Shown: positions 32,865-44,025, counted from the first letter of the stretch. The stretch is 49,569 bases of DNA from Flavobacteriaceae bacterium (GCA_014238425.1 JABABD010000025.1:1-49569), one strand, 5' to 3'. The notes: generated from the sequence alone by a model not told the origin. A program made the numbers and translations.

Positions 32865-34430
32865 ATGAAAATATTTTCTAAAGAACAGATTTACGAGGGC
32901 GATACATTAACTATTGCCAAACAAAACATTTCCTTTAATGAATTAATGGAACGTGCTGGCACTCAAATTTTTAATTGGTTGCATACTCGCATGCAAGGTG
33001 CTCAAGTGCCTATACATGTGTTCTGTGGTATTGGAAATAATGGTGGTGACGGTTTAGTAATTGCGAGGCATTTAGTAACTCATGGATATAATGTACATAC
33101 TTATGTAGTTAATTGTAGTGATAAACGCTCCAAGGATTTTTTGACTAATTACGATCGTATAAAAAACGTTACTAAAAATTGGCCACTACTACTCACATGT
33201 AAAGAAGAGTTTCCTGAAATTCATCAGGATGACATTATTGTAGATTGCGTATTTGGTATCGGATTGAATCGTCCTGTAGATGTTTGGGTGAAAGAACTAT
33301 TTCAGCATTTTGGGCAATCTAGAGCGTTTACGCTATCGGTAGATATGCCTTCTGGTTTGTTTTCTGACAAAGTACCTAGTGATGAAGCAGCAGTTGTGCA
33401 TGCCAATCATACATTGAGTTTCCAATCCCCTAAATTAGTATTCTTTTTGCCTCAAACGGCAAAATACACGCTGCAGTGGGAAGTATTAGATATAGGAATT
33501 GATCCAGAGTACTTATTTACAACAGAAACTGAATCAGAATTAATAGGAAAGTATGAAGTATTACCCATGTACAGACCTCGAGACAAATTCTCGCATAAAG
33601 GTATGTTTGGCCATGCTATGATTATTGGAGGAAGTTATGGAAAAATGGGAGCCGTAGTTCTTGCTGGACGTGCTGTTATGGGCGTTGGTGCAGGATTGTT
33701 AACGAATTACATTCCTAAATGTGGCTATACCATATTACAAACAGCTCTGCCAGAAGCCATGGCTATTATGGATACTAATGAAGAAGTGATTTCAACGATT
33801 TCTTTTGATTTAGAACCAACTGTTATAGGTGTTGGTATGGGTATGGGGACAGATAAGAAAACGATATCTGCTTTTGAAGTATTCTTAAAGACGAACAAGA
33901 TCCCATTAGTTGTTGATGCTGATGCATTGAATATCATTTCTAAAAAGAAAACACTGCTTAAATTATTACCAAAATATAGTGTATTAACACCGCACGCAAA
34001 GGAATTAGAGCGATTAGTAGGGAAGTGGTCAAATGATTTTGATAAACTCAAGAAAACTAAAGCGCTTGCGAAAAAACACGATTTGGTCATCGTGATTAAA
34101 GGGGCTCATACCATTACAGTTTTTAATGAAAAATTACATATTAATAGTACAGGAAATCCAGCGTTGGCAACCGCAGGAAGTGGTGATGTATTAACAGGAA
34201 TCATCACTGGATTGATATCACAAGGTTATGAGTCTATTGCTGCTGCAGTATTTGGAGTGTATCTTCATGGTAAATCGGCAGATATAGGCTTAGGGGATCA
34301 TGGTTATGAAGCCTTTGTCGCTAGTGATATTATTAGCTATTTAGGAGAGGCTTATAAAGATTTATTTAAGCAGGAAGAGCTACCTCAAGTAGAAGAGGAA
34401 GTTGAAGAAGAAGTTGAAGAAGAAGATTAA
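32865..34430 (+). CDS. nnr: Bifunctional NAD(P)H-hydrate epimerase / ADP-dependent NAD(P)H-hydrate dehydratase
   Basis: I start this at ATG 32865 (MKIFSKEQIYEGD); the TTG at 32853 lies within the terminator T run. The N-terminal half is the YjeF_N epimerase (GIGNNGGDGLVIARHL near residue 50, VDCVFGIGL near 125). The C-terminal half from about 235 is the carbohydrate-kinase-like dehydratase (GHAMIIGGSYGKMGAVVLA, LTPHAKELERL, NPALATAGSGDVLTGIITG). Together they repair hydrated NADH and NADPH. The Bacteroidota protein is normally about 500 residues. The last 15 residues form an acidic tail (EEEVEEEVEEED) of unknown use. Confidence 0.94.
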   Translation: MKIFSKEQIYEGDTLTIAKQNISFNELMERAGTQIFNWLHTRMQGAQVPIHVFCGIGNNGGDGLVIARHLVTHGYNVHTYVVNCSDKRSKDFLTNYDRIKNVTKNWPLLLTCKEEFPEIHQDDIIVDCVFGIGLNRPVDVWVKELFQHFGQSRAFTLSVDMPSGLFSDKVPSDEAAVVHANHTLSFQSPKLVFFLPQTAKYTLQWEVLDIGIDPEYLFTTETESELIGKYEVLPMYRPRDKFSHKGMFGHAMIIGGSYGKMGAVVLAGRAVMGVGAGLLTNYIPKCGYTILQTALPEAMAIMDTNEEVISTISFDLEPTVIGVGMGMGTDKKTISAFEVFLKTNKIPLVVDADALNIISKKKTLLKLLPKYSVLTPHAKELERLVGKWSNDFDKLKKTKALAKKHDLVIVIKGAHTITVFNEKLHINSTGNPALATAGSGDVLTGIITGLISQGYESIAAAVFGVYLHGKSADIGLGDHGYEAFVASDIISYLGEAYKDLFKQEELPQVEEEVEEEVEEED

Positions 34431-34437
34431 TTATATC

Positions 34438-34471
34438 AAAAAAGCCGCTAAAGTACTTTAGCGGCTTTTTT
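34438..34471. terminator. Perfect bidirectional hairpin terminator
   Basis: AAAAAAGCCGCTAAAGT at 34438-34454 is followed by its exact reverse complement, ending in six Ts. It serves the convergent nnr and TlpA-like genes. Confidence 0.9.
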
Positions 34472-34495
34472 GATAACACCATTTAGGTATAACTA

Positions 34496-35506
34496 TCATA
34501 TTTTTAGTTCATTGAATACCTCTATGAGTTTTGGACTAGATGGCCTTGGAGCATCTGCATTAATAATGTTTCCATCAGGGTCAATCAAAATAAATCTTGG
34601 AATACCACTTATTTTATAATCTATCACAAATTTAGATTTTGCATTATTATCTGCCAATAATTGAATACCTCCTAGTTCTTTATCTATTACCATTTTCTTC
34701 CATTTGTCATAGGCATTTGGCCTATCAATAGAAATAGAAACGAATTCAATATTCTTGTCATGATATTTCTTTTCTACCTCTTTTAACGCAGGAATTTCAG
34801 CAATACATGGTCCACACCAAGTTGCCCAAACATCTATGTAAACATACTTGCCCTTTAGGTCTGATAATGATGTTTTCGATCCATCATGGTTTTCGTAATT
34901 AATAAATTGAGGAGATGCCTTACCTGCCGGTAACTCTTTACGCATTGCAATTTTTTCATTATAAAATTGACTATACATTTTCTGCATCCTTTCCATTCCT
35001 TTATCCTGATCAGTGAAAAAATCCGCGTCCAAATCCTTAAATTCAGATTTGAGTTTGGTATAAGCATCTTGTACTCCAGACATTGCTCTCTTAAAATCTT
35101 CTTCCGGAAGATCCATAATACCATCACCTAACTTGTTTTGTGTCAATAAGGTGGTTTTAATGTAAAACCTGCTCTTATCTGCATTTCTCCCTTCAAACGT
35201 CAAAGTATTATCAAAATCATTATAATCTGTCATGATTTTTAGGTCATAGTCGTTTTCAAGATATATTTCACCATATTGCTCACCATGTTTTATGGTGTAT
35301 GATCCTTTTTCAACCTTTAATGTATCACTGAATGTGCCATCTGCATTAATGTATATTTCTTTTTTAGGACCTTTTTGATCCATGATAATTAACGTTTTAC
35401 TATCATGCGGATTCATGATTTTACCAGAGACAGTAACATATTCTTTTGGCTCCTGATTACAACTTAATAATACAAGTCCAACAAACACAATAATTAATTT
35501 TTTCAT
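34496..35506 (-). CDS. TlpA-family thioredoxin-like lipoprotein with DUF4369 domain
   Basis: This 336-residue protein has a lipoprotein signal (LIIVFVGLVLLSCNQ, Cys16). A beta-rich DUF4369-like N-terminal domain covers about 24-120 (VSGKIMNPHDSKTLIIMDQKG). A helical linker follows, then a TlpA/ResA-type thioredoxin domain from about 195, with DVWATWCGPCIAEIPALKEV and the redox-active Cys pair starting after Trp230. SGIPRFILIDPDGNII contains the cis-proline. Such proteins are periplasmic disulfide reductases or oxidases anchored by lipid and are numerous in Bacteroidota. The partner is unknown. The gene stands alone between terminators. Confidence 0.92.
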   Translation of the reverse strand: MKKLIIVFVGLVLLSCNQEPKEYVTVSGKIMNPHDSKTLIIMDQKGPKKEIYINADGTFSDTLKVEKGSYTIKHGEQYGEIYLENDYDLKIMTDYNDFDNTLTFEGRNADKSRFYIKTTLLTQNKLGDGIMDLPEEDFKRAMSGVQDAYTKLKSEFKDLDADFFTDQDKGMERMQKMYSQFYNEKIAMRKELPAGKASPQFINYENHDGSKTSLSDLKGKYVYIDVWATWCGPCIAEIPALKEVEKKYHDKNIEFVSISIDRPNAYDKWKKMVIDKELGGIQLLADNNAKSKFVIDYKISGIPRFILIDPDGNIINADAPRPSSPKLIEVFNELKI

Positions 35507-35624
35507 TTAGGATTATTTTTGATTTTCACAAATGTATAGCATTAGTGAATTAGTTGGTAACTATTTTATTATTTCTTAACAATTGCTTGCAAATATTCTG
35601 GCGAATGATTTCTTTTGAAGTACG

Positions 35625-37133
35625 ATGAACAATGTACACAAAATAAATTCTAAGACTATAGATCTAGAGACAATTCATGATATTTTCAGTAATCAAAAAA
35701 TATTGGAATTATCAGATGAAGCAATTCAAAATATTCAAAGCTGCAGAGATTATCTTGATGACAAACTAAAACATCAGGATGACCCAATATATGGGATCAA
35801 TACAGGTTTTGGCTCTTTGTATAATGTCAAGATCTCTAAAGGTCATTTAACTAAACTTCAAGAAAATTTGGTGATGTCTCATGCCTGCGGAACTGGTGAT
35901 TTGGTTCCTGAGGACATTGTAAAGTTAATGCTTCTTTTAAAGATCCAATCTTTAAGTTATGGGCATAGCGGTATTCAATTAGAAACTGTAACTAGACTAG
36001 TTGATTTTTATAATCAAGAGATTTCTCCAGTTATATACACACAAGGCTCATTAGGGGCTTCTGGGGATTTAGCACCGTTAGCACATATGTCTTTGCCTCT
36101 GCTAGGTAAAGGAGAAGTTATTTATAATGGGCAAAGGGTACCTTCCATAGATGTCCTAAAAAAATTTAATTGGAAGCCTATTCAATTGAAATCCAAAGAA
36201 GGGTTAGCGTTATTGAATGGAACACAATTCATGAGTGCTTATGGCGTATATACCTTATTAAAAGCACGCCACCTATCTTATTTTGCAGACCTTATCGCTA
36301 GTATTTCAATAGATGCATTTGATGGACGAATTGAGCCGTTTAATGAATTAGTGCATTTAGTAAGGCCTCATAATGGACAAATAAAAACAGCGAAAAGAGT
36401 TAGTGAATTCTTAGAAGGGAGTGAACTTATAGTACAAAAGAAACAACATGTTCAGGATCCATATTCTTTTAGATGTGTACCTCAGGTGCATGGTGCTACT
36501 AAAGATACATTGGACTTTGTTACAAAAACATTCGTTACCGAAATTAACTCAGTGACAGATAATCCAAATATTTTTAAAAGCGAAGATTTGATTATCTCTG
36601 CCGGCAATTTTCATGGGCAACCACTAGCGCTGGGCTTAGACTATTTAAAAATAGCCATGGCAGAAATTGGTAATATATCCGAACGAAGAACGTTTCAGCT
36701 AGTTTCTGGATTGCGAGGCTTACCAGCTTTTTTGGTCGATAATCCTGGTCTTAATTCTGGTTTCATGATTCCACAATATACTGCCGCTAGTATAGTAAGC
36801 GCCAATAAGCAATTAGCGACTCCAGCTAGTATAGATTCAATAGTGTCTTCTAATGGTCAAGAAGATCATGTAAGTATGGGTGCAAATGCCGCGGTTCAAG
36901 CCCTTCAACTTGTCAAAAATATTGAACGCATTTTGGCTATTGAACTCTTTAACGCTTCGCAAGCTATAGAATTTAGAAGGCCACTAAAGAGCTCAAACTT
37001 CTTGGAAAGTTTTTTGAAATTGTACAGAATAGAGGTGCCTTTTATAAAAGAAGATGAAGTACTACACGATAATATTGAAGCCTCTATTGCTTTTATTCAA
37101 AATTTAGCGATAGATAATTCAGAATTATTTTAA
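35625..37133 (+). CDS. hutH: Histidine ammonia-lyase
   Basis: This 502-residue protein has the MIO cofactor triad Ala145-Ser146-Gly147 in GSLGASGDLAPLAHM. It also has GINTGFGSLYNVKIS near residue 60, LLNGTQFMSAYG near 195, YSFRCVPQVHGA near 280 and NFHGQPLALGLDYL near 327. This is the aromatic amino acid lyase family. The length and motifs fit HutH, which deaminates histidine to urocanate. No other hut gene is adjacent, so the specificity is inferred from similarity; a tyrosine or phenylalanine lyase is less likely. Its last 9 bases overlap the end of the opposite-strand gene at 37125. Confidence 0.9.
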   Translation: MNNVHKINSKTIDLETIHDIFSNQKILELSDEAIQNIQSCRDYLDDKLKHQDDPIYGINTGFGSLYNVKISKGHLTKLQENLVMSHACGTGDLVPEDIVKLMLLLKIQSLSYGHSGIQLETVTRLVDFYNQEISPVIYTQGSLGASGDLAPLAHMSLPLLGKGEVIYNGQRVPSIDVLKKFNWKPIQLKSKEGLALLNGTQFMSAYGVYTLLKARHLSYFADLIASISIDAFDGRIEPFNELVHLVRPHNGQIKTAKRVSEFLEGSELIVQKKQHVQDPYSFRCVPQVHGATKDTLDFVTKTFVTEINSVTDNPNIFKSEDLIISAGNFHGQPLALGLDYLKIAMAEIGNISERRTFQLVSGLRGLPAFLVDNPGLNSGFMIPQYTAASIVSANKQLATPASIDSIVSSNGQEDHVSMGANAAVQALQLVKNIERILAIELFNASQAIEFRRPLKSSNFLESFLKLYRIEVPFIKEDEVLHDNIEASIAFIQNLAIDNSELF

Positions 37134-37502
37134 CTGAGTACTATTTTTCACTATAGTGTTTGCCCACTGTTTAGCGTTCTCTAAATCTTTGAATATTTTA
37201 AAAGGTTTTTTAAAAAACAGTTTTTCTATTTCAGCATTTTTCAACGCAAGATTATTAGTTGAAACAACTGCAAACCCTACAAGATTTTCAATCTGTACAG
37301 CCACATTGTAAATTGCCGGATCCACGGCATAAGAATTTATACGATGCGTGATATATACAAAAGGTCTACCATTGAAATGAGATAGTAGATCTTGTACTAA
37401 TTTTTGACTTTTATCAATAGATAGAATAGTACCTTCTTTTACTATGCAGGTGAGATAGTTGTCGTCTAGTTGCACCGTGCAAAAACCTAAGTCTTTTACC
37501 AT
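37125..37502 (-). CDS. Small protein of unknown function, paralogue of 37701-38093
   Basis: This 125-residue protein has no signal peptide. It has an alpha/beta pattern resembling small STAS/SpoIIAA-like proteins: a first strand LTCIVKEGTILS, a helix KSQKLVQDLLSHF, the strand PFVYITHRINSYAVDPAIY near residue 50, the strand GFAVVSTNN, and a C-terminal helix after FKKPFKIFKDLENAKQWAN. The last part matches VEKHFIKKPFEVHTYFGEA in the neighbouring gene. The function is unknown. It ends inside the last codons of hutH on the opposite strand. Confidence 0.75.
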   Translation of the reverse strand: MVKDLGFCTVQLDDNYLTCIVKEGTILSIDKSQKLVQDLLSHFNGRPFVYITHRINSYAVDPAIYNVAVQIENLVGFAVVSTNNLALKNAEIEKLFFKKPFKIFKDLENAKQWANTIVKNSTQLK

Positions 37503-37700
37503 TGGTTATGTTATTTAGTTCGATTTGGGATTAATTTTGCGAGCGCAAAAGTACGACCTTTTATAGAGTATTATACTATTCTACAATGTTAAAATTTTTA
37601 TAAGTAATTGAAAATGAACAGAATTGATTGATGTTGTACTTTATAAGTATTCAAAGATCTCAATGAAATTATGGAGAGGAAATGCTTATTTATTAATCAG
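37503..37700. other. Intergenic region between the two small paralogues
   Basis: It contains a minus-strand TACTTTTG element at 37546-37553, about 44 bases before the gene at 37502. This may be its promoter. I see no terminator hairpin or further gene. Confidence 0.4.
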
Positions 37701-38093
37701 TTAAACAAAAAGATTAACCCATTCTACAGCTTCTCCAAAGTATGTGTGAACTTCGAATGGTTTTTTTATGAAATGTTTTTCAACTTCAATATCATGACTA
37801 TTTGAAAACTGTTTGACTATTGCAATACATTTTAATTGCGCATTGGCATTTAATGTGTCATAGGCAATTGGATTAACTGAATAGGAAACATCGCGGTTAA
37901 AGATATATGCATAAGAACGATCAGTATAATAATCAGATACGATTGAATGAATTTTTAGTATTTCATTAAAGCCAAAATGTGTACCCTCATTTAAATCTAA
38001 GAGCACAAATTTATCAAAAAACACTATTTGACCTATGTCGACAATAATCTTCGTGTCAAAACCTTGGGGATATGTATTCGTTTTAGTAGTCAT
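37701..38093 (-). CDS. Small protein of unknown function, paralogue of 37125-37502
   Basis: About 130 residues from MTTKTNTYPQG; another in-frame ATG at 38129 would add 12 residues. It shares the layout of its neighbour: strand FVLLDLNEGTHF, helix FNEILKIHSIVSDYY, strand YAYIFNRDVSYSVNPIAY near residue 70, strand KCIAIVKQ, and the ending HFIKKPFEVHTYFGEAVEWVN. By eye, identity to the neighbour is low except in the SYxVxPxxY and KKPFxx segments, so the duplication is old. No signal peptide or membrane helix is present. The function is unknown. A modified STAS-like fold is a guess from the strand and helix order. Confidence 0.7.
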   Translation of the reverse strand: MTTKTNTYPQGFDTKIIVDIGQIVFFDKFVLLDLNEGTHFGFNEILKIHSIVSDYYTDRSYAYIFNRDVSYSVNPIAYDTLNANAQLKCIAIVKQFSNSHDIEVEKHFIKKPFEVHTYFGEAVEWVNLFV

Positions 38094-38228
38094 AATAATA
38101 GCACATTGATGATGTGATTCAATATACACATTACTATACGTTGGTTTTTAAACTCTAGTCTTTTGACCATGATACTTTTCGATATATATAACGAAAATCG
38201 GTTGAAATGCTAAATTGTAAGACATTTC

Positions 38229-38561
38229 TTAACTCGCGCAATTCACGCAAAAACGACTTTGTGGTACTAGAAGAATGCGGCCTAATGGAATTTGGTTATT
38301 ACATTTTCCACATATACCAAAAGCATTGTCATCAATATTACTAAGTGCTATTTGTAGGTTTTTTAGTTTTTGTTTGGCTTTATTTAGCGCAGCCACATTA
38401 ACAGATTTATTGTTTATAGCATCCATTCTCGATATGCGCCCTATAGCATTTTCAGGTGCTATGGGTTGAGTTAGTCCTTCATAGCTTTTAATAGAAACTT
38501 TAGTTTCTCCTATGGCTTTAAGAATTTTGGCTTTTACGCTGTCTTTTTCTTTATAGTTCAT
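38229..38561 (-). CDS. TraR/DksA-type C4 zinc-finger protein
   Basis: About 110 residues from MNYKEKDSVKAKIL (38561). The ATG at 38576 lies within the clpC terminator, so I prefer the later one. A helical region (LNKAKQKLKNLQIALSNID) precedes a C-terminal zinc finger FGICGKCNNQIPLGRILLVPQSRFCVNC with the CxxC...CxxC cysteines. DksA-family proteins bind the RNA polymerase secondary channel. This short version lacks the acidic DxxDxA coiled-coil tip of true DksA, so regulation of transcription is possible but not certain. It follows clpC on the same strand after a terminator. Confidence 0.85.
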   Translation of the reverse strand: MNYKEKDSVKAKILKAIGETKVSIKSYEGLTQPIAPENAIGRISRMDAINNKSVNVAALNKAKQKLKNLQIALSNIDDNAFGICGKCNNQIPLGRILLVPQSRFCVNCAS

Positions 38562-38574
38562 ATAGTCAATATAC

Positions 38575-38606
38575 AAAAAACCCCGTTCCAGATATGGAAC
38601 GGGGTT
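38575..38606 (-). terminator. Strong terminator after clpC
   Basis: AACCCCGTTCCA and TGGAACGGGGTT form a perfect 12-base stem around GATA. On the minus strand it ends in six Ts. It lies about 20 bases past the clpC stop. Confidence 0.9.
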
Positions 38607-38626
38607 CGCAATATACGTTCTGTACT

Positions 38627-41182
38627 CTATTTAGTCGATTTTGCCGCTTTCTCTATTTTAATAAAAAGCTCGTCACTTTTTTTGTCAAGATCCATGTATA
38701 TTTTATCGCCTTCTTCTAAATGAGAATTGATAATTTCTTCAGCAAGGGTATCTTCAATATACTTTTGAATTGCTCGCTTTAGAGGACGAGCACCATATTG
38801 CTTGTCAAATCCTTTTTCAGCAATATATGCTTTGGCGTTCTTGCTTAGCTTTAAAACATACCCTAATCCTTTTATTCGAGATAATAATTTCTCTAGTTCA
38901 ATATCGATAATTTTATCAATATCTTCTTTTTCTAAAGTATTAAATACGACCACATCGTCAATTCTATTCAAAAATTCTGGAGCAAATGCTTTTTTTAATG
39001 CATTTTGTATGACACTCCTTGCATTGGCATCTTCTTGCGCTTTTTGCGAAGCCGTACCAAACCCAACACCTGTACCAAAATCTTTTAATTTTCTAGCTCC
39101 AATGTTGGAGGTCATTATAATAATGGTATTCCTGAAGTCTATCTTTCTGCCTAGGCTATCAGTTAAATAACCATCATCTAGTACTTGTAACAACATATTA
39201 AATACATCTGGATGTGCTTTCTCTATTTCATCTAGAAGAACAACCGCATAAGGCTTACGTCTTATTTTTTCAGTTAATTGTCCACCTTCTTCATATCCAA
39301 CATATCCTGGAGGCGCGCCGACTAATCTTGAAATAGCAAACTTCTCCATATATTCACTCATATCTATCCTTATAAGGGCATCTTCGCTATCAAATAACTC
39401 TGTCGCTAACACCTTGGCTAACTGAGTTTTACCGACTCCTGTTTGACCTAGAAATATAAATGATCCAATAGGCTTGTTTGGATCTTTTAATCCGGCACGA
39501 TTGCGCTGAATTGCTTTCACAACTTTAGCAACTGCTTCATCTTGACCAATAACCTTTCCACTTATTAATTCTGGTAGTCGAGCTAATTTGTTACTCTCTG
39601 TTTGTGCAATTCTATTAACAGGAACACCTGTCATCATAGAAACTACATCAGCCACATTATCTTCTGTGACGACCTCACGATGTTGCTTAGAATCTTCTTC
39701 CCATTGCTCTTGAGCTTCAGTTAAGGCCTTTTCGATACGTTTTTCATCATCTCTTAACTTAGCAGCTTCTTCATATTTCTGTTTTTTGACAACAGAATTT
39801 TTTGTCTGTTTAACGTCTTCTAGTTGTTTTTCAAGCTCCAAAATCTGCTGAGGAACATCAATATTAGTAATATGAACCCTAGAGCCTGCCTCATCCAAAG
39901 CATCTATAGCCTTGTCTGGAAGAAAACGCTCCGTCATATATCTATTCGTTAATTTCACACAAGCTTCAATAGCATCATCTGTGTACTCAACATTATGATG
40001 ATCTTCGTATTTACTTTTTATATTGTTAAGGATTTCTATAGTTTCCTCAACGGTTGTCGGCTCTACAATAACTTTTTGAAAACGCCTTTCGAGTGCCCCA
40101 TCTTTTTCAATATATTGTCTATATTCATCAAGCGTAGTGGCTCCTACACATTGTATCTCGCCTCTTGCCAATGCTGGTTTGAACATATTGGAAGCGTCTA
40201 AACTTCCAGTTGCACCACCAGCACCAACAATGGTATGTATTTCGTCAATAAACAGGATAATATCATCGTTTTTTTCAAGCTCGTTCATAACAGCTTTCAT
40301 GCGTTCTTCAAACTGACCACGATACTTTGTGCCAGCGACAAGACTTGCCAAATCAAGTGTAACGACTCTTTTGTTAAACAGAGTCCTAGAAACTTTTCGC
40401 TTTATAATTCTATTAGCTAAACCTTCAGCAATGGCCGATTTACCAACACCTGGTTCTCCAATAAGAAGAGGGTTATTCTTTTTGCGACGACTTAAAATTT
40501 GAGACACCCGCTGGATTTCTTTTTCACGACCAACAACAGGATCTAGCTTCCCTTCTTCTGCCATGGCAGTTAAATCTCGTCCAAAATTATCAAGAACTGG
40601 TGTTTTAGACTTCTTGGAACCCTTTGCACCAGCTGGTTGGTTAAATACATTTTCTTTAGATCCGTCATCCTCTATGTTTTCATCATCATCGCCAGGGAAA
40701 GATTCTGATTTAGGTGTATCTATATAATCATCTTCGTTTGCTATCATAAATTTGAATTGCTCTTTGACACCATCATAATCAACTTTCAGTTTATTCAAAA
40801 GCTTAGTTGTAGGGTCATTTTCATTACGCAATATGCATAACAATAAGTGTGCAGTATTAATTGAAGAACTTTGGAACAATTTTGCTTCTAAAAAAGTTGT
40901 TTTTAGAGCACGTTCAGCTTGTCTTGTCAGATGCAAGTTCTTTTTTTCGTTAGTGGCCACTGCTATATTTGGATTTGCAGGACTTAGGATCTCAACTTTA
41001 CGACGTAAATGGTTAAGATCGATATCTAAAGCACTCAATATATTAATTGCTTTACCATTGCCATCACGCAAAAGGCCTAGCATTAAGTGTTCAGTGCCAA
41101 TAAAATCATGGCCTAAACGTAATGCCTCTTCTTTGCTGAATGCAATGACATCTTTGACTCTTGGGGAAAAATTATCATCCAT
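38627..41182 (-). CDS. clpC: ATP-dependent Clp protease ATP-binding subunit ClpC
   Basis: This 851-residue AAA+ unfoldase has two N-terminal Clp_N repeats ([31 protein letters not shown], given in part). A first AAA module follows with Walker [10 protein letters not shown] near residue 242. A middle domain with a UVR-like segment ([19 protein letters not shown]) comes next. A second AAA module has GQTGVGKTQ near 576, and a ClpB-D2-small C-terminal domain ends the protein. The order and UVR segment separate ClpC from ClpB and ClpA. It unfolds substrates for ClpP, which is encoded elsewhere. It is divergent from gyrA across 265 bases. Confidence 0.95.
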   Translation of the reverse strand: MDDNFSPRVKDVIAFSKEEALRLGHDFIGTEHLMLGLLRDGNGKAINILSALDIDLNHLRRKVEILSPANPNIAVATNEKKNLHLTRQAERALKTTFLEAKLFQSSSINTAHLLLCILRNENDPTTKLLNKLKVDYDGVKEQFKFMIANEDDYIDTPKSESFPGDDDENIEDDGSKENVFNQPAGAKGSKKSKTPVLDNFGRDLTAMAEEGKLDPVVGREKEIQRVSQILSRRKKNNPLLIGEPGVGKSAIAEGLANRIIKRKVSRTLFNKRVVTLDLASLVAGTKYRGQFEERMKAVMNELEKNDDIILFIDEIHTIVGAGGATGSLDASNMFKPALARGEIQCVGATTLDEYRQYIEKDGALERRFQKVIVEPTTVEETIEILNNIKSKYEDHHNVEYTDDAIEACVKLTNRYMTERFLPDKAIDALDEAGSRVHITNIDVPQQILELEKQLEDVKQTKNSVVKKQKYEEAAKLRDDEKRIEKALTEAQEQWEEDSKQHREVVTEDNVADVVSMMTGVPVNRIAQTESNKLARLPELISGKVIGQDEAVAKVVKAIQRNRAGLKDPNKPIGSFIFLGQTGVGKTQLAKVLATELFDSEDALIRIDMSEYMEKFAISRLVGAPPGYVGYEEGGQLTEKIRRKPYAVVLLDEIEKAHPDVFNMLLQVLDDGYLTDSLGRKIDFRNTIIIMTSNIGARKLKDFGTGVGFGTASQKAQEDANARSVIQNALKKAFAPEFLNRIDDVVVFNTLEKEDIDKIIDIELEKLLSRIKGLGYVLKLSKNAKAYIAEKGFDKQYGARPLKRAIQKYIEDTLAEEIINSHLEEGDKIYMDLDKKSDELFIKIEKAAKSTK

Positions 41183-41447
41183 ATTATTAGATTCCTTTCT
41201 GCATTAAAAATAGTAAAAACAACTGTATTATTTCAAAAACCATACCTCATTTAGCTGCTGTCTGGCTAATAGACAAAAAATACTTTAGAAAATCAAAGTA
41301 TTTAACATCATACTTATTAACGAAAAAGCACTAAAATATTGTTAATAAATCATACCAAAAATCGACTATCAGACATCCTAGAAAGCAGCCAAAATCGTTA
41401 TCTTAGCACGATTCGAGAATTATAGAATTCAAACAAATTTTTAGAAT
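41183..41447. other. Divergent promoter region between clpC and gyrA
   Basis: This AT-rich gap lies between two divergently transcribed genes and must hold both promoters. A plus-strand TATCTTAG lies near 41400, about 40 bases before gyrA, and is a near match to TAnnTTTG. No clear minus-strand TAnnTTTG element, inverted repeat or CIRCE-like operator for clpC is visible. Confidence 0.4.
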
Positions 41448-43997
41448 ATGGCAGAAGGAGAAAAACTCATTCCTATTAACATTGAAGATGAAATGAAATC
41501 GGCTTACATTGACTATTCGATGTCGGTCATTGTGTCACGTGCTTTACCGGATGTTAGAGACGGTTTAAAACCAGTGCATAGACGTGTACTTTATGGTATG
41601 CATGAACTGGGTGTAAGAGCGACAGGCGCACATAAAAAATCAGCAAGAATTGTTGGTGAAGTATTAGGTAAATATCACCCTCATGGCGATACATCCGTCT
41701 ATGACGCCATGGTGCGTATGGCTCAAGAATGGAGTTTGCGTTACATGTTGGTTGATGGCCAAGGTAACTTTGGATCTGTAGATGGCGATAGCCCTGCAGC
41801 CATGCGTTATACTGAAGCACGTATGAAGAAGATATCTGAAGAAATGTTGGCAGATATCGATAAAGAAACAGTAGATCATAAACTCAATTTTGATGACACT
41901 TTAGAAGAACCTACCGTGTTGCCGACAAGAGTACCTGGTCTTTTGGTTAATGGTGCTTCCGGTATTGCCGTTGGGATGGCTACTAATATGCCTCCTCATA
42001 ATTTGACTGAAGTTGTTGATGGTACAATTGCTTATATAGAAAATAATGATATAGAAATTGATGAGCTGATTACACATATTAAAGCGCCAGATTTTCCAAC
42101 AGGTGGTATTATTTATGGTTATGACGGTGTTAAGGAGGCCTTTCATACAGGACGTGGGCGAATTGTGATGCGAGCTAAAGCAGAAATTGAAGAAGTTCAG
42201 GGGCGCGAATGCGTTATTGTAACAGAAATCCCTTATCAAGTGAATAAGGCGGATATGATTAAGAAAACCGCTGATTTGGTCAATGATAAAAAAATGGAAG
42301 GTATTTCTACTATTCGAGATGAATCGGATAGAAACGGAATGCGTATCGTATATGTATTGAAGCGAGACGCAATCCCTAATATCGTTTTAAATAAACTTTA
42401 TAAATATACTGCATTACAGTCATCTTTTAGTGTTAATAATATTGCACTGGTTAACGGGCGACCTCAATTGTTGAATCTTAAGGAGCTTATTCACTATTTT
42501 GTTGAGCACCGCCATGAAGTTGTTGTAAGGCGTACCAAATATGAATTACGAAAAGCAGAAGAAAGAGCTCATATTTTGGAAGGCCTTATCATCGCTTCAG
42601 ACAATATTGATGAAGTAATTGAATTAATCAAAGCTTCAGCAAATGCTGATGAAGCTAGAGCAAAATTGGTAGAACGTTTCAAACTTTCTGAAATACAAGC
42701 AAAAGCAATTGTTGAAATGCGACTGCGTCAGCTTACAGGTCTGGAGCAGGACAAGTTACGTACTGAGTATGATGACTTAATGAAGACTATTGATAACCTT
42801 AAGGATATCCTTGATAAAAAGGATAGACGTATGGATATAATCAAGACAGAGCTTCAAGAAATTAAAGATAAATATGGAGATGAACGTCGTTCTAAGATTG
42901 AATATGCTGGAGGTGATTTAAGTATTGAAGATATGATTCCTGACGAGAAAGTAGTAATTACTATTTCTCATGCTGGTTATATAAAACGTACATCTCTTAA
43001 AGAATACAAGACTCAAAATAGAGGCGGTGTTGGTCAAAAAGCATCTACGACTAGAAATGAAGATTTCTTAGAGCATTTATTTGTAGGAACAAATCATCAA
43101 TATATGTTATTCTTTACTCAGAAAGGAAAATGTTTCTGGATGCGTGTCTATGAAATACCGGAAGGAAGTAAAACGTCTAAAGGCAGAGCGATACAGAATT
43201 TGATTAATATTGAGCAAGATGATAAGGTGATGGCATTTATTTGTACTCAAGATCTTAAAGATGAAGAGTATATAAATAACCATTATGTCATTATGGCAAC
43301 TAAAAAAGGCCAGGTCAAGAAAACATCTCTCGAACAATATTCAAGACCTCGTACAAATGGAATTAATGCGATAACCATAAAGGATGATGATGTATTGTTA
43401 GAAGCTAAATTGACCACTGGAGAAAGTCAGGTAATGTTGGCCTTGAAATCTGGTAAGGCCATTCGCTTTGAAGAGGCGAAAACACGACCAATGGGACGTA
43501 ATGCTTCTGGAGTGAGAGGTATCAGGTTGACAGATGAGAAAACAGATGAAGTCATAGGTATGATTGCCGTTAATGATATGGAAAGTGATATCCTAGTGGT
43601 GTCAGAGAATGGATATGGTAAGCGAAGTAGCTTAGAAGACTATAGGATTACCAATAGAGGCGGAAAAGGCGTAAAAACCATATCTATTACAGAAAAAACT
43701 GGTAACTTAGTGTCTATCAAGAATGTATCTGATATGGATGACTTGATGATTATCAATAAGTCAGGAATTGCCATAAGAATGGCCGTTAAAGATTTAAGAG
43801 TGATGGGTCGTGCGACACAAGGCGTTAAATTAATCAATTTGAAATCAAATGATTCTATTGCTGCAGTTGCTAAAGTAATGCATGATGAAGATGATGTAGA
43901 AGTAGATGATGCAGACATCAATACTGTTGAAGGTACTGAAAACACTGACGCTTCTCAAGATGGCACAACTCTTGATACTAATGAAACAGAAAATTAA
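41448..43997 (+). CDS. gyrA: DNA gyrase subunit A
   Basis: This 849-residue protein has the type IIA topoisomerase breakage-reunion domain with [17 protein letters not shown], the quinolone-region motif [17 protein letters not shown], and catalytic Tyr121 in [10 protein letters not shown]. The DNA-wrapping C-terminal domain from about residue 510 contains [10 protein letters not shown] (a GyrA-box-like motif) and [10 protein letters not shown]. The last 40 residues are strongly acidic. GyrA with GyrB introduces negative supercoils. Position 83 (E. coli numbering) is Thr and position 87 is Asp. The TPR gene follows after 28 bases and is probably cotranscribed. Confidence 0.97.
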   Translation: MAEGEKLIPINIEDEMKSAYIDYSMSVIVSRALPDVRDGLKPVHRRVLYGMHELGVRATGAHKKSARIVGEVLGKYHPHGDTSVYDAMVRMAQEWSLRYMLVDGQGNFGSVDGDSPAAMRYTEARMKKISEEMLADIDKETVDHKLNFDDTLEEPTVLPTRVPGLLVNGASGIAVGMATNMPPHNLTEVVDGTIAYIENNDIEIDELITHIKAPDFPTGGIIYGYDGVKEAFHTGRGRIVMRAKAEIEEVQGRECVIVTEIPYQVNKADMIKKTADLVNDKKMEGISTIRDESDRNGMRIVYVLKRDAIPNIVLNKLYKYTALQSSFSVNNIALVNGRPQLLNLKELIHYFVEHRHEVVVRRTKYELRKAEERAHILEGLIIASDNIDEVIELIKASANADEARAKLVERFKLSEIQAKAIVEMRLRQLTGLEQDKLRTEYDDLMKTIDNLKDILDKKDRRMDIIKTELQEIKDKYGDERRSKIEYAGGDLSIEDMIPDEKVVITISHAGYIKRTSLKEYKTQNRGGVGQKASTTRNEDFLEHLFVGTNHQYMLFFTQKGKCFWMRVYEIPEGSKTSKGRAIQNLINIEQDDKVMAFICTQDLKDEEYINNHYVIMATKKGQVKKTSLEQYSRPRTNGINAITIKDDDVLLEAKLTTGESQVMLALKSGKAIRFEEAKTRPMGRNASGVRGIRLTDEKTDEVIGMIAVNDMESDILVVSENGYGKRSSLEDYRITNRGGKGVKTISITEKTGNLVSIKNVSDMDDLMIINKSGIAIRMAVKDLRVMGRATQGVKLINLKSNDSIAAVAKVMHDEDDVEVDDADINTVEGTENTDASQDGTTLDTNETEN

Positions 43998-44025
43998 TTC
44001 AATAACACTTTAAACATTAACTAAA

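Noticed and set aside
41691..41741. Thr at GyrA position 83 as a quinolone-resistance mutation
   Set aside because: As I recall, Thr at this position is normal in susceptible members of the group (for example Flavobacterium psychrophilum), and Asp87 is intact.
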